From: Ipomoea triloba
Taxonomy: Eukaryota > Streptophyta > Magnoliopsida > Solanales > Convolvulaceae
Assembly (NCBI RefSeq): GCF_003576645.1
Contig: NC_044920.1
Span: 25,120,326-25,184,325 of the forward strand
Direction of reading: 5' to 3'
DNA length: 64,000 nt
This document shows, piece after piece, positions 33,146 to 45,700 of the stretch; the stretch's first letter is position 1; each line of letters opens with the position of its first letter. The notes under the pieces were generated by a model. It was not told the origin of the DNA. It worked only from the letters and a program-made list of their open reading frames with translations, and did no database searches. A program made the position numbers and the translations under genes.

Positions 33146-34857
33146 TAACCTTACGTTTCCCATACAACGCGCATTTTAACCGGCTACCGGCAAACATCGA
33201 GATTCTTTCCTTGCTTGCTGGTTCTTTTAAGCAGATTCTCGAAACATCCGGTTTGCCTTTCATCCTTTTGGGTAAAACTAGATTTTAGATCAAAAAAGAA
33301 AAAGGAAAAGATAGAATGGTAGAAAAAAAAAGAGTTTATGTACTGTGAAAATGACACCAATTACTCAATTAGTATTAGTAGTATATATACTGTATGAAGA
33401 ACAAAGAAATCTGTACTCCTAAAAGTTATCTGTTTTATAAATTACAGCTAATCTTGTAGATTTTTAGGGGTGTTTGATAATAGCTGGTAGTGAATTTGAT
33501 TAGTTAATAGCATTGCTTTTTCTTCAGATAAATTTCATTTTTGTGACCAGTTGAGCTGCTTATGCGGGCAATTTGTAAGATTAGTTAATTGTAAAAAGAT
33601 GTTCATTAAATTAATTAATGGCTAATTACATGCAAAAATAATTTTCTTAAAAATTATTTAAAATATACTTGCAACTTTTAAATTTTAATGTTTAACAAGT
33701 TAAAACAATTAATTTTTTTGAAAACAGTTAAAATAATTAATAAGTTGCCAAATATTATTTTTTTGAACCGAACACGAAAAAACTCCATATGGAATGATCA
33801 ATTAGGTTTCGGTTATGGATTGGGAAATAGCATGCGGTGAGGGTGGTGGGAGTGGGGACACCGTAATTGCTTCATACATAAGTGAGCGGTGCTGAGAGTG
33901 TAATTAAAGGGGAACAGCGGACCACTTTTGAAATTAGTATGGAGTTGGGGGACTAAAATGCAAATAATCAGACGTTGACGGCGTTATATCCTCGGCATTC
34001 CGGGAGGCGGGGGATTGAGGATTGAAACTTGAAAGACAGAAAGGGAAAAATTTTCCATTCTTTTGAGAAGGGCGTGTTTGGAGAAGAGACAAATGAGAAA
34101 GGGAGAGATGATAGGGGGATGGTGTATAAATAATGTATTGTCAATCGTTGGAATTTGGAATGGGTATAAAGACGAGGTGGGGGATAAGATAGGGTATAGA
34201 TAGAAAGATATGCAACCTGACACCCAAACACTCCCTACTACGTTCAACTTTTGACAGACACAAAAACGAGATGTTACTTCGATTTTCGACTTTATTTTGT
34301 GCATTTCATACGGAAACCTCAGAACCTTCCTCTACTTTCATGTACGCTGTTCGTTTTACACTTGATTGTATCCAACCTTGTCCTTGTATTTGCATATGCA
34401 TATTCTCTTCCATTATTGAATACACATTCCATTTTCTTCTTGTTCTCAACTTCCCGGGGGATAGCGATCGGCGATGGCGGTGCGGTACAACGGTGCTTAG
34501 TAATGGAGACTTCACGATTTGGTCAACTTTCCATAAATATTAATTAAAAAGCAATAAAGTGGCATATATATCACCGGTATTACGCCCCGGTTGTTACGAG
34601 ATTTAATTACTACAACCAACTTTAAAAATTGTCCTGTCTGTTTCCTAAATCGTTGTTCATTTCCAAACCGTTAGTCAAATGCATTATACTAAAGACTCGA
34701 TGTACCTTATATTATGTATATCCCTATCCAAAACAATACTCAAATTATGTAGTATACTGTATACTGCTATAATTAATATGTTATGTACATTTAATTAATA
34801 GATAATGTATTTATGAATAAATTGAATGTACATTATATATTATTAACTGTATATATA
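33146..34857. other. Intergenic DNA
   Basis: No gene supported. Holds a tail-only retro-insertion (33698-33740). The region 33830-34250 is less AT-rich, but its ORFs are not recognisable. Confidence 0.45.
33698..33740 (-). mobile_element. Tail-only retro-insertion
   Basis: agttaaaacaattaa (33698-33712) and agttaaaataattaa (33726-33740) differ at one base and bracket 13 nt, a T run plus GAAAAC. Confidence 0.6.
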
Positions 34858-35405
34858 TGATAGGGAAGATATCTAATTGGGCTACCGACCTTCCTATACT
34901 AAGCACCTGATCAAATCCGACCACATGCATAGTGAGGATCTCTTCCCGACCTAATTCGACCTGACAAGAGTATTCAACCGACCCGACATGAAGATTAGGC
35001 CTCTTATTAGCTTAATGAGCTTATATTCTTGGTCCTGACCCGAATGCTCGGCTGGGCTCCGTGCCCATGTGAGAAGCCCTTAAAGATGAACATCAACAAT
35101 AATGTTTGAACCGAGTCCGATAGCCATTGGCCAATCAGATATTTCTCTACACATGAACGCTTCTCCTTTGCTTCCAAGACCGCCGAGTGCATGAATGACA
35201 TGTGTCGTACATGTCGGCTTTTCGACATGTGTCTCCTTCAATCTCCTATAAATACCTCACTAAATGCTGGTAGAGGAGACATTTTTTTCATTTCTCTCTC
35301 TAGAACACCTACACACTCGGAAACCTCCAACTCTCGATCTTAATTACCCGAGCTACTACATTCAAATTGTACAATAAAATAGATACACAAATTTTTACAC
35401 TATCA
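34858..35405 (+). mobile_element. Solo LTR (548 bp)
   Basis: Starts TGATAGGGAAG, ends ACACTATCA, with the 5-bp target duplication ATATA at 34853-34857 and 35406-35410. It contains a promoter-like ctataaatacctcac (35247-35261) followed by leader-like sequence, which sets the plus orientation. No internal region is attached, so it is a product of LTR recombination. Confidence 0.8.
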
Positions 35406-35410
35406 ATATA

Positions 35411-37589
35411 CAATCTGGACTGAGTTTATCATATACATGATGAAGCATGGTCCAAAATATAAGAATTGGTTGTCAAACATAACGGTCTATCCAGTGTGTC
35501 TTCCACCATCACCTTTCGAGGAACGGACAATTTGCGACATGGTACGACACGTAGGCCCTGTTCTGGAGCATCCAAGTGCAACATTAATCATGTTTACTGT
35601 TTAGTACGATTACTTTTCTGATTTTTGCCCACTTTTATGACCTGATTAACTGTTTACTGTTTAGTTAACGCGGGGTTATTCAACACTTAATCATATATAA
35701 TTAAGATTTTGCTTTGCCCCTTTTTTTTGCTTTTGGCGGCAAGGATTATTGTAAAGCCTAGGGAACCAGGCATTCTCTTTTCCCATCATTTTCTTCGGCT
35801 ATTCTCTCTTCCTAACATATAGGTCTTGTTTGGTATGCAATAATTGCGTTTGTTGTTTGTTTTTTATTTTTTTTATTTTTTATTTAATGTTATGGCATTT
35901 CTAAAGAAAAAACCCTATAATTTTAAAAATTTCACCGTTTCTCTACCACTATTAGATCAATTTTATATCTTCTTTTAATAAGAAATGAATCTTACAAATA
36001 GTTTCATATTACATAAGAATGTAGTTTACTAATTGCACACTCACAGTAATGATTATGAATTTTCTTATCACTCAATAAGAAAAAGAGAATTGAAGCTAAT
36101 ACTCTACGATTTTGTACTAAGGTTAGTGCATGTGAACTTGAAAAATTGTACCATGAATATGACTATCACTAGTTTATTAGTGGGATGATTGCTCAAAATA
36201 TTTTATAAGATAAATTATTAAAATAATCTCTCACTTATAGTGATTTTGACATATTGACCAAACAATTCCTATTTTTGTCTAACAATGCTTTTAACTATCA
36301 AATTTATACATATTTTAGTTTTCCCTAGATACTATTTCATCCAAATTTTAAACCATCAGCATGTATTACCTGACTGATAGAGTGTTGATAAAAATTAAAT
36401 TCATAACCTTTAAAAATGAAAATATGCTTTACACTCAACCACACTTTTGGACTGGTAATTTACCTTATTTTATATAACAAGGGATTTTAATGCCAGCTTT
36501 AGTATTCTTTCAACTTTCATTATAGTTTACCAAAGGGTATGTAGTCCATGATGAATTGCGTGCTTCTTTTAAGTATTTATTTATTTTTTAAAATTTAACT
36601 TCTCATCAATTATAAACTTTTGAATTGCTTTCCACATTCTAATCCACTCTGCAGAAGAAAATAAAAAAGCTGTTGACAAGGAAATAACTCTTCTTTATTT
36701 GTTCTAAAAAGGGAATCGGTTCAAAGCAATAATTAAACAATGAAAACCATAATTTATTTCAATTCCGACAGTTTGGAAAAGCGGAAATCGAGATGATAAA
36801 CAAAGACAGGAATTGCTTATTATTAAACTTTTTCTTTAATTTCATTAGAATTTGACTTTTACTTAAAATACGTGTAATTTATAGATCGGGAATGGCCCTT
36901 TACAAATATAAATTTTTTCTCTTTATAATTACATTAATAATTTACTTACAAAATGTCTAAATTTCTAAATTATTTTATGTTTAATTGTAATTTTAGGTTT
37001 CAAAGACCTTAGTTCAATTAATTGTTTTAAATAAAGCTCGCTATCGAATTTTGATTTGGAGTTTGCTAGAAATAAATGTTAGAACCTTCAAAATAAATAA
37101 ATAAATAAATGTTAGAATTTCTTTAAATCGATTCTAAGTGACGTAAGTTAATTGGACTCGATTGGATGAATATTTAAATTCAATTTAATTATTATCAAGT
37201 TGAGTTCAAACTCAACCTCAAATACCAAAATTAACATTCTAATACCCAACCCAAATGTCTACATTGAATTAATCTCACTAGCCACTATTGCATAATAATC
37301 ACAATTCATACAAGAGAAATAATCTCACTATGGTGATCCAATAGTGAAGATATTGAATTTGTGATTACAAATCACACAGGAGAGGAGACGGATACCAAGA
37401 GAGTGTCGACAATAATCAACTCAAGTTAAAATATTACCATTTATCATTCATATCCTAACTATGACTTGTTGTATCCTTATAAATGTCTCTCTTTATCATG
37501 TGTTTGCTATCATCATGAATTAATCAATAATAATATCATTCTCAAAATTATTATTTTGTTCTCATCGTTTCAAGTTCAAATACATTAAT
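35411..37589. other. AT-rich intergenic DNA
   Basis: No gene, RNA or clear repeat recognised over about 2.2 kb. Confidence 0.5.
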
Positions 37590-38137
37590 GGTGTGTTTGG
37601 AAATTTGAAAAATCATTTTCAAAAATCATTTTTTTCAAATTTTCAGTGCTGGGCAAGGCTTGAAAGATAAAAGTCATGAAAAATTAATTATGATCAAAGG
37701 AGAAAATCACCTTGTTTTTCTGGAAAACAACTTCTCCTTTTTTGAGGGGAAGTCATTTTCCAGACCTATTTTCATCGTCTTCCAGACATTCTTCCTCATC
37801 CATCTTCCCGGACCTATCTCCTCGGCAACCGATTGGTCACCTTCCATCGGAGAAGGCGAACAATTGGTCGCCTTTCGTCGGAGAAGGTGACTAACCGGTC
37901 GCGTTGCATCTCTGGTAGAAGGCGATCGACGACGATTTGGCCGTCATCGATCGCCGATTTTGTCCTCAGAGTTGACTGGATAAAATTTAAGGTAATTGAC
38001 TATTTTCTTTTCTCCTCATTTTTAAAAAAATTAACCAAACACATCAATACAGTTTTATAAAATGTAATATTTACTGAAAAGTAACTCATTTTCAAAAAAA
38101 AAATTTAAAAGTTATTTTTCTAGTTTCCAAATGCACC
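37590..38137. mobile_element. hAT-like MITE
   Basis: Terminal inverted repeats GGTGTGTTTGGAAA (37590) and TTTCCAAATGCACC (ending 38137), followed inside by further complementary stretches (tcattttcaaaaa on both sides). The centre (37800-37960) is GC-richer, with gccttccatcggagaaggcg-type repeats (an acquired fragment?). Target duplication unresolved. Confidence 0.6.
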
Positions 38138-39757
38138 TAAAATCCCAAACTTAAATCAAAGCAAATTAAAACTGAAACCGACATACCCAACTCGAATTCT
38201 GAATTAGACCCCTAGATGGAACCGTGAATCCATCATAGACGATCTAAGCTAGATTCTGAGATAAGAGAGGTCGGTCCAACACGAAATGTGGTCACCCCTA
38301 CTCTTAGCTATTCGACATTATTAAACACTCCAACCGTCACTCTCAACACTCCTCCACTACTGAAGTCTCAACGTTGGAGCATCCCATCACGTGTCTCCAC
38401 CGCCATTAACATTTGCCCACCGTCCGCCACCATCTTCCTCTTCCCCCACCTGTTACGCCTCTCGCACGTGCCGTTCCCTCACATCACTCCACCACGTCCA
38501 CTCAATTCTCAAACACCATTCAACTTCACATCTTCTCGCACTTAGAACGAATTTGGTTCTGACATCAAACTTGATTTTCAGATCCAGTTTCACTTGGACT
38601 AAATTTCACAGATTGGATTTTATTATTATTATTATTTACTAGTATTTTCGAATATTTTAAGAATATTTGGATCGATATACAATTATATAAATTATAACAT
38701 CGAATATTATATAGTGCAATTGATGAAATTAGTTGGATTGGTTATGTTTTCTGATGTTTTCTTTGCTTGAATCAGAGCATATTTGATTCACGGATAAATT
38801 TTTGTATTATTTATTTAGATAATAAAATTAAAGATAAAATTATTTTTTTTAAAAATATAATATTGAATATGTACATTTATTTGATTATAAGATTAGTGCA
38901 AAAGTATCACTTAATTAATTGAATAATATATGACTTGTTTGTTTACAGTTATCTTAAAAAGATCTATATTTAATATAACTTAAGTAATTATATTATTACA
39001 AAAATAAATATGAAAAAATGAGAAATAATTTAACTTTAATTATTACGGAGTATAAAAATAAATTCAACGACCAATATTTAGCTTAATTACCATAATAATT
39101 ATTAGGCAATTATTATTAGTCAATTAAACTAAATTAATTACTTTTCGCTAATAGGAATATCAATTCGTACATACAAAAATTATTATTATTATTATATATT
39201 AAATATGTTCGACCTTCTGCAGTGTTTATGTCACACGTGTACTAATTAATTTGATCAATGACATCTAAAGTTGGTGAGGGGATTACTACCATAATAATTA
39301 ATTACCATAAACATTTTTCAGTGGTATAACACTATTACATTAATGCACGTATATGTATTAATCTATAAAATACAAATATACTATCAAAATAATTACCATA
39401 ATTATTAATAAGGAATTACCATAATTACTAATAACTAATTACCCATAATTACTATTTATTACATTGTATATATACACATATAATATTTATTACTCCATAA
39501 TATGTATAGGCAAATTCTATAGTATAATTTTGGTAAATTATAATTTATATTGATAGATTTATAATTAAAATAATTACATTTAGAAATTAAAAAATTAGCA
39601 TTTAAATTTTGTATGATTTTGATATCTATTTTTTATCAAATATGATTTTGGTAATTAGACAATAATTAGACAAATTAGGGTAATTAAGTCAATAATTAGA
39701 TAAAAATCTATTTTTAATCAAATTTTATAGCAACCTACCTACCTTTGGATTTGTATT

Positions 39758-39804
<47 letters not shown>

Positions 39805-40548
39805 GACAAATTAGGGTAACCATATTTTTATATAGGGTAATTAAGTCAATAATTAGACATATTACTATGCATATATTACTAATTNTACTATGCATATATT
39901 ACTAATTATGTCATTTTCTGACCTTTTATTAACATAATTTATTACCTTTTAATATGCTATTTTTATATAAGGTAATTAAGTACTACAAATTAGTATACAC
40001 ATTGTTTTCTCCATTAATTAGCCTGTTTTTAAAGTTTATATTATTATTATTTTCACTCACACATTTTAATAGTCTATTTTTTTTTATATAGGGTAATTAA
40101 GTAAATAGTTAGATAAATTACTATACATATATTAATAATTAAGTCATTTTATCACCATTTTACCATAATTTATTACCTTTTAATAGGCTATTCCTTACTA
40201 CAGAATACAGATTAGTATACACAATATTATATGCCATTTTATCAATTGATTAACCTATTTTAAAAGTTTATATTATTACTCCATTTCACACCTTTTAATA
40301 GTCTATTTTTATATAGGGTAATTAATTCAATAATTAGACAAATTACTGTATATATTAACCAATTTATCAAATATGATTTTGGTGTGGGTTGGCGCCTTAG
40401 ATAGAGAGTCAAGATGTGAATGATGGATTCCTTCTTCAACAAAGCATTCAAAGCATCCCAATGGCAACTGTTTCTTATTTTAATTGAAATTATATTAAGA
40501 ATTTTATGTTATTATTATTATAGAGTATTATTATTATTATTATTATAG

Positions 40549-40586
<38 letters not shown>

Positions 40587-41656
40587 TATTATCTTAACAT
40601 AGTAGGATTATATCAATGCATAAAAATTATATTATTATTTAGGCAATAGATCCACTTCTTCATCTCTGATTATACCAAGAGGATTACCAGTGTTGTCCTA
40701 TCACAAAATCATAATAATATGCAGAGTATGATAAAATATTTCAAAAGGAACATAACTAAGAGATATATAGGAATAGAAAGTAATTTCATTACAACATAGT
40801 TATAACAACAACCAAACCAAATTACAAAAAAGAAAATACACAGAAACTTCTCCGCAAAAAATAACTTTTAGAAATAGAAAAATATGTAATTTTACCACTA
40901 CATAATTGTAACAACAACCAAATTTTGAATCGTTGCAAGCCATTTGCTCCTCATCCACTTCTTTGGCTCACAATATGTTCAAGCAGCAAAGAGTTAACAC
41001 CAAGCTAGTAATCATCAATACACATTTTAGAAATATATAATTTAGATGGTAAATAGTATATGGAAGTACCATAAAAAAGAGACTAAGCCTTTTAATCTCA
41101 TACATGGTCAGCATATCTCTTTGCCTACATGATTGGTCTTCCATTCATAACAAAATGAAATCAAGTATTTATTTATTTAAAAAAACTGGTAATGATTGAA
41201 ACCAAGAAGGGCAATATAATAGAATAATATGATGCTAACCAGAAAATTGGCTTTTTCCAATTTGGTTATTGCGCAAGAGGCTAATCTTCAAGGCAACCAA
41301 ATCGACCCGTCCTTGTTGAGATCGAAAAAAAAAACTTGGGCGTCAATACCAAAAAAAAAAAAGAAAAAAGATAAGAAGAAAATGGGTATCACGGCAGAGG
41401 TGGCGGATGTGGTGTGGGGCAATTGGCGGTACTTGGCAGACTTGAAGAATGAGAGAGTTCCACAACATTAAGATTAGTTGGGGTACGGTTGAGAAGTTGA
41501 TGGATTGTGTATGGTTGTATTTATACACAATGGATGAGATCAAAATGGCCTAATATTGAAATTATAAAATGGTAAGAGATCACAAGAAAGGTAAAAACTT
41601 TTAATTTTTCAATTAATACCAAAAACGTTATAATTCTTCAAAAGGTATCTCTTTGA

Positions 41657-41690
<34 letters not shown>

Positions 41691-42776
41691 TGTCAATTAA
41701 TTAATATATATGGACAATTAATTAATAAATTAATAAATGAATAAAATAAATAATTTTACTAAAATGCCACTAAGTTTGGGCGGGAAAAATTGGGAGGAGG
41801 ATATTATTTTTATATATAGTATAGATGTCAAACTAATTCTAAACTCTCAAAATCTTGTCTAAAAATATTTGGAAGAGATAAATTGTACTCCGTAAATCAT
41901 CCTGTTAGTTCATGTATCCACCTCTTAGCTGTATACTTTGTGTATCAAGAGTCTTAATCAACTCTGATCGATCAAGATTTCACAATAATCTTATCAATTT
42001 TGATCGGTGAAGATCTCACAATAAACTTTCAGATTTCATAAAATTTGAACGTTTAGTTGGAGCATGATAATTGATTAATCTAATCAAGTTAGCCTGCCTA
42101 ACATTTTTATCATGAATTTTTAATAATTGATTAATCTAATCAAGCTAGTCCGCCAACATTTTTATCATGAATTTTCAATAAAAGACTTCAACTAGTAAAA
42201 ATGGCTTCTTTATAATATTTATACTGATAAATGCTCAACAGGATATTAGGATCGAACATTAATACAACGTCAAAAGTTATATTATGTAACTCATAATAAA
42301 GGTGTAATTTTATTTCTTTATAATAATCACCACATTTTTAAAAGACACAGTGTTAAACTTAATGACTAAAAAATTATTGAGCAAAAATCGATAAAGAGCT
42401 AAATCTAACACTTTACCTTTTGAAAATGTGATGACGATATATAAAAAAATAAAGTTACTTTTGCTATGAGCTAACTTTTGACGTAATGAACAAATAGTGA
42501 ACCAGGTTACGTGTTCGAGCTATAGCTTTTAGGTTATGTGTTCGAGCTATAACTTTTAGCGTAATAGTAACATTTATTCCTAACAACGGAATATAGGGAA
42601 TCTGTTGTCTATATCTTTCGCATTTCTAGTGATTTCTTGTTCTGAATTACAGTAAATCTGTACATGGTACAAAATGCAGCAGCTTAGCTTTACTCGGCTC
42701 AGCTGCCATGGATAAATCCTGTACAATTTCCGAGTGTTTCTTTATATATAGACCAAATCGGTTTTCTTGAGAATGC
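38138..42776. other. Long AT-rich gene-poor stretch downstream of ZEP
   Basis: No gene supported. Contains a three-copy tandem repeat (39834-40390), (TA)n at 39763-39800, (ATT)n at 40513-40591 and 41659-41689, and a single N at 39885 within a short repeat of tactatgcatatattactaa. An ORF at 41229-41468 is Lys-rich and not recognisable. Confidence 0.5.
39834..40450. repeat. Degenerate tandem repeat of about 230-255 bp
   Basis: The phrases agggtaattaag, aaattactatacatatatta, catttattacctttta and agtctatttttatatagg recur in the same order, with unit starts near 39834, 40090 and 40316. Confidence 0.7.
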
Positions 42777-45700
42777 CTACGCTGCCTGCAAAACTTTCAT
42801 CTCTTCCTCGCCGGAAAATGGCGGAAATCTCATCACCTTCACGCGAAAGGCCGCCTGCAAAATGCAAATTGGATTTCCCAAATGGAAATATTCAAGCTGC
42901 AGATCATATGAAATTACTTGCAGGATATAATATAACTACAATCTCACCTTACGATCAGACCCAAATTCGACGATGTCTGATGGATGAAAACGAGTTGGAA
43001 AGTTTGGAGACAACCGATAGCGCCTGCCCTCGTTGCTGCAGAATGAACAATTGTTACTAGGTCTGTTGTAGCAACAGAGAGAACAAGGAGATCAGAGAGT
43101 TCGTGGCAACTTACTCGGTGATCCAAGTGCCATGTTTACTACGCAAATCAGTCACGAAGAAAGCCCCATCCTTATAGCTTATTCGAGCATGCAGTTCGGA
43201 GACCTAAAAGCAACGAGAAAACAGAATCATGTAACTGTGTCTTCAACGAGACATTCTTATGCAAAGCAACTAATGTCTGAAGTCTCAATAGCCTAAGGTC
43301 TTACCTCGGTTGAAGCCACGACTAGTGATGTTCCCGGGAAGTTTGGATGTGGCACAGAGCTAAACAAAACGAGAAAGAAATCACTGGCCTGGCCTTGTGG
43401 AGGCAATGCCAATTGTTAAATCGTGCACACAGAATTTGACTTCATAAGGTACAGAATTCGTGTTCATAATACACATACGCATACACATAAACACGATATA
43501 ATGAACATGAATTTTGTGTATTATGTTAAGTATTTATGTGTCCTCAGCTATATAATTTTGTGCACTATATGATCATGAATTATGTACTTTATGAAGTCAA
43601 ATTATGTATATTGGATCGTGGACCCTGGTCCAGGATATAAATGGCAATGTAACCAATTACGAGAGTAAGATTTGAGTTTAAGAAAAGGATCAAGCCGTAC
43701 CCAACTATGCAGGGCGTTTTTTCATCTCTGCGTAAGAAAATGGGTTCTGAGGCGGTACTTGCATTCTTGAGTGGAGATAACAACCATCTAAAAAACACGG
43801 GTTATACGACTCCACAAAGCAATAGATATATCGAGAATAACAGTGTTTTATACGGAGTACTTGTTTTACTCACTCTCCATTCATGGCACGCTCCAATGCA
43901 TCATCATCGTCAAACCATTTCCGCAGCTGATCATTAGCCTTCATTAATTCAAAATCCATAGCATTAGTCTCGACTCTCGAGTTGTGAAAATACAGTCATA
44001 ACCTTATTGAATAGAAATAGAATCTATAATCCATGCCTTTGAACACATGACGAGTATTTTAGCTTGCTAATCAACTTACCTTATCAGACAGTCTGCACTG
44101 CTTCGGCCTGCCTTCAAGTTTTTCTCTGCAAACGATTAAAAAATAAATAATTTTTTTTTTCGCTACGAGAAGTGTAAGTATAGCAACTGTATAATATTTA
44201 ACGGGAAGGAAATTAACCCCGTATGGGAAAATCAATGCTCAGAAAGGGGTGATAAATCCTACCCATTGCCTCCTAGGACCCAACTAAGCATTAAAGGCAT
44301 CGCGAGGTCTATAAAAAATCTCCCACCAACTCTTCCGGGATGTGGTATCCTAAATTTGGTTAAGAACTGCAAGACAAACAATAGTTCACAATGAAAACTC
44401 CCAATTCAAAATGTATAAGAATAGAAAGGAAGAAGAAAGGTGCATAATTTCATACCGATAATGGACCAAGTCCTACACCTAAATATGCCTTATAAGTTGC
44501 TGCCATCAATGCAGCCATTCGGGCCAGCCCATGGATGATTCCAACTCTCAGTCTTCTCTCTTTCTCATAACTGAGGAAAAGACAAAGAAAGTGGGAAATA
44601 ATATATTGTCAGCGACCCATTGATGTAAACTAGAAAACAGTTAAGCCACTCTCTTTTCACAAATCGCTATCATTTGTTGAACAATTGAGTCATCGGTTCT
44701 ATTGTTTCTGTTTTTTCCTTCTTTTTCCCATATACAATTATACATTTCAGAGCTGTGAAGCTTTTAAGCTTTTCAGTCAACAAACTTAGGAAATCTGATT
44801 TACCTTTTCAATGAAGATGCGATGTCTATAGGGGTTCCCGACTCGACACTTTGCCTCCAAGCTTTGTCAAGCTCAAGAGCAAGTTGATACCCATCCTGCA
44901 ATTATACCGAGTAAAGTTCAAAACTAGATGGTTTTCATATTTCTCTTGCATAGGAATACTTGTGTGCACAATACCGAGAAAGCCGTATTCCCCGATTGAC
45001 TTTATCAAACTCCCGAAGAGAGAAAGGAGAGTAATATAAAATAAAGTTATACCTCTATGGCCATGCATCCCCCTTGACCCAAATTTGGCTGCATAGCATG
45101 GATTGAGTCCCCGAGTAAGGTAACACGGCCCTTGCCCCAAGTCAAGGATGGTGTTCTATCATAAATGTCACGCCGAAGAATTGCATCTTCATCCGTAGCA
45201 AGCAATAAATCTATGACATTGTCACACCAACCTTCGAATATTTTTAGCAATCTCTCTTTTTTACCTGGAGTATCAAAATCATTGAATATGTCACTGTCCC
45301 CTATGAAGCGATAAACAAAAAGCATATTGCAAGGAAACGCTTGAACTTAATAAGTTCCCGTATAACTTGAACCATTCTAGCTGAAAAAAAAAATCTTTGG
45401 AGATTACCGTTTGGTGCATCTTCACCACCAGCCGGTTCATTGTAAAAAGCATACCACTGCATTTTTCCTCCACCCACATCCGAAGAAACAAAATATTGTT
45501 TGTGGCCAAGAAATACTCGGTACCTTGAGAAAACAAAACAAAGCATCGGCATTGAAAATACTATACAACTAACAAAAAGAAATGCAGACGAGAATGTTAA
45601 AGTAAGGATAATTTACCCCACAGTCTCAATATCAGCAGGAACAAAATCTGCAATTCCCGTGTAACAAGTATAGCCCGAGTATGTGGCATCCTTTGGCCCG

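Noticed and set aside
33465..34236. Possible hAT-type MITE with ggtgtttg/caaacactcc ends
   Set aside because: The terminal similarity is only about 10 bp, the subterminal parts do not pair, and no target duplication is visible.
38288..38642. Overlapping Pro/Thr-rich ORFs
   Set aside because: Low-complexity C-rich stretch; no motif or conserved frame recognised.
41229..41471. Lys-rich 80-codon ORF
   Set aside because: Poly-A stretch dominates; nothing recognisable on either strand.
42944..43126. Small ORFs overlapping ZEP exons on either strand
   Set aside because: Shadows of the ZEP exons 42948-43035 and 43115-43203.
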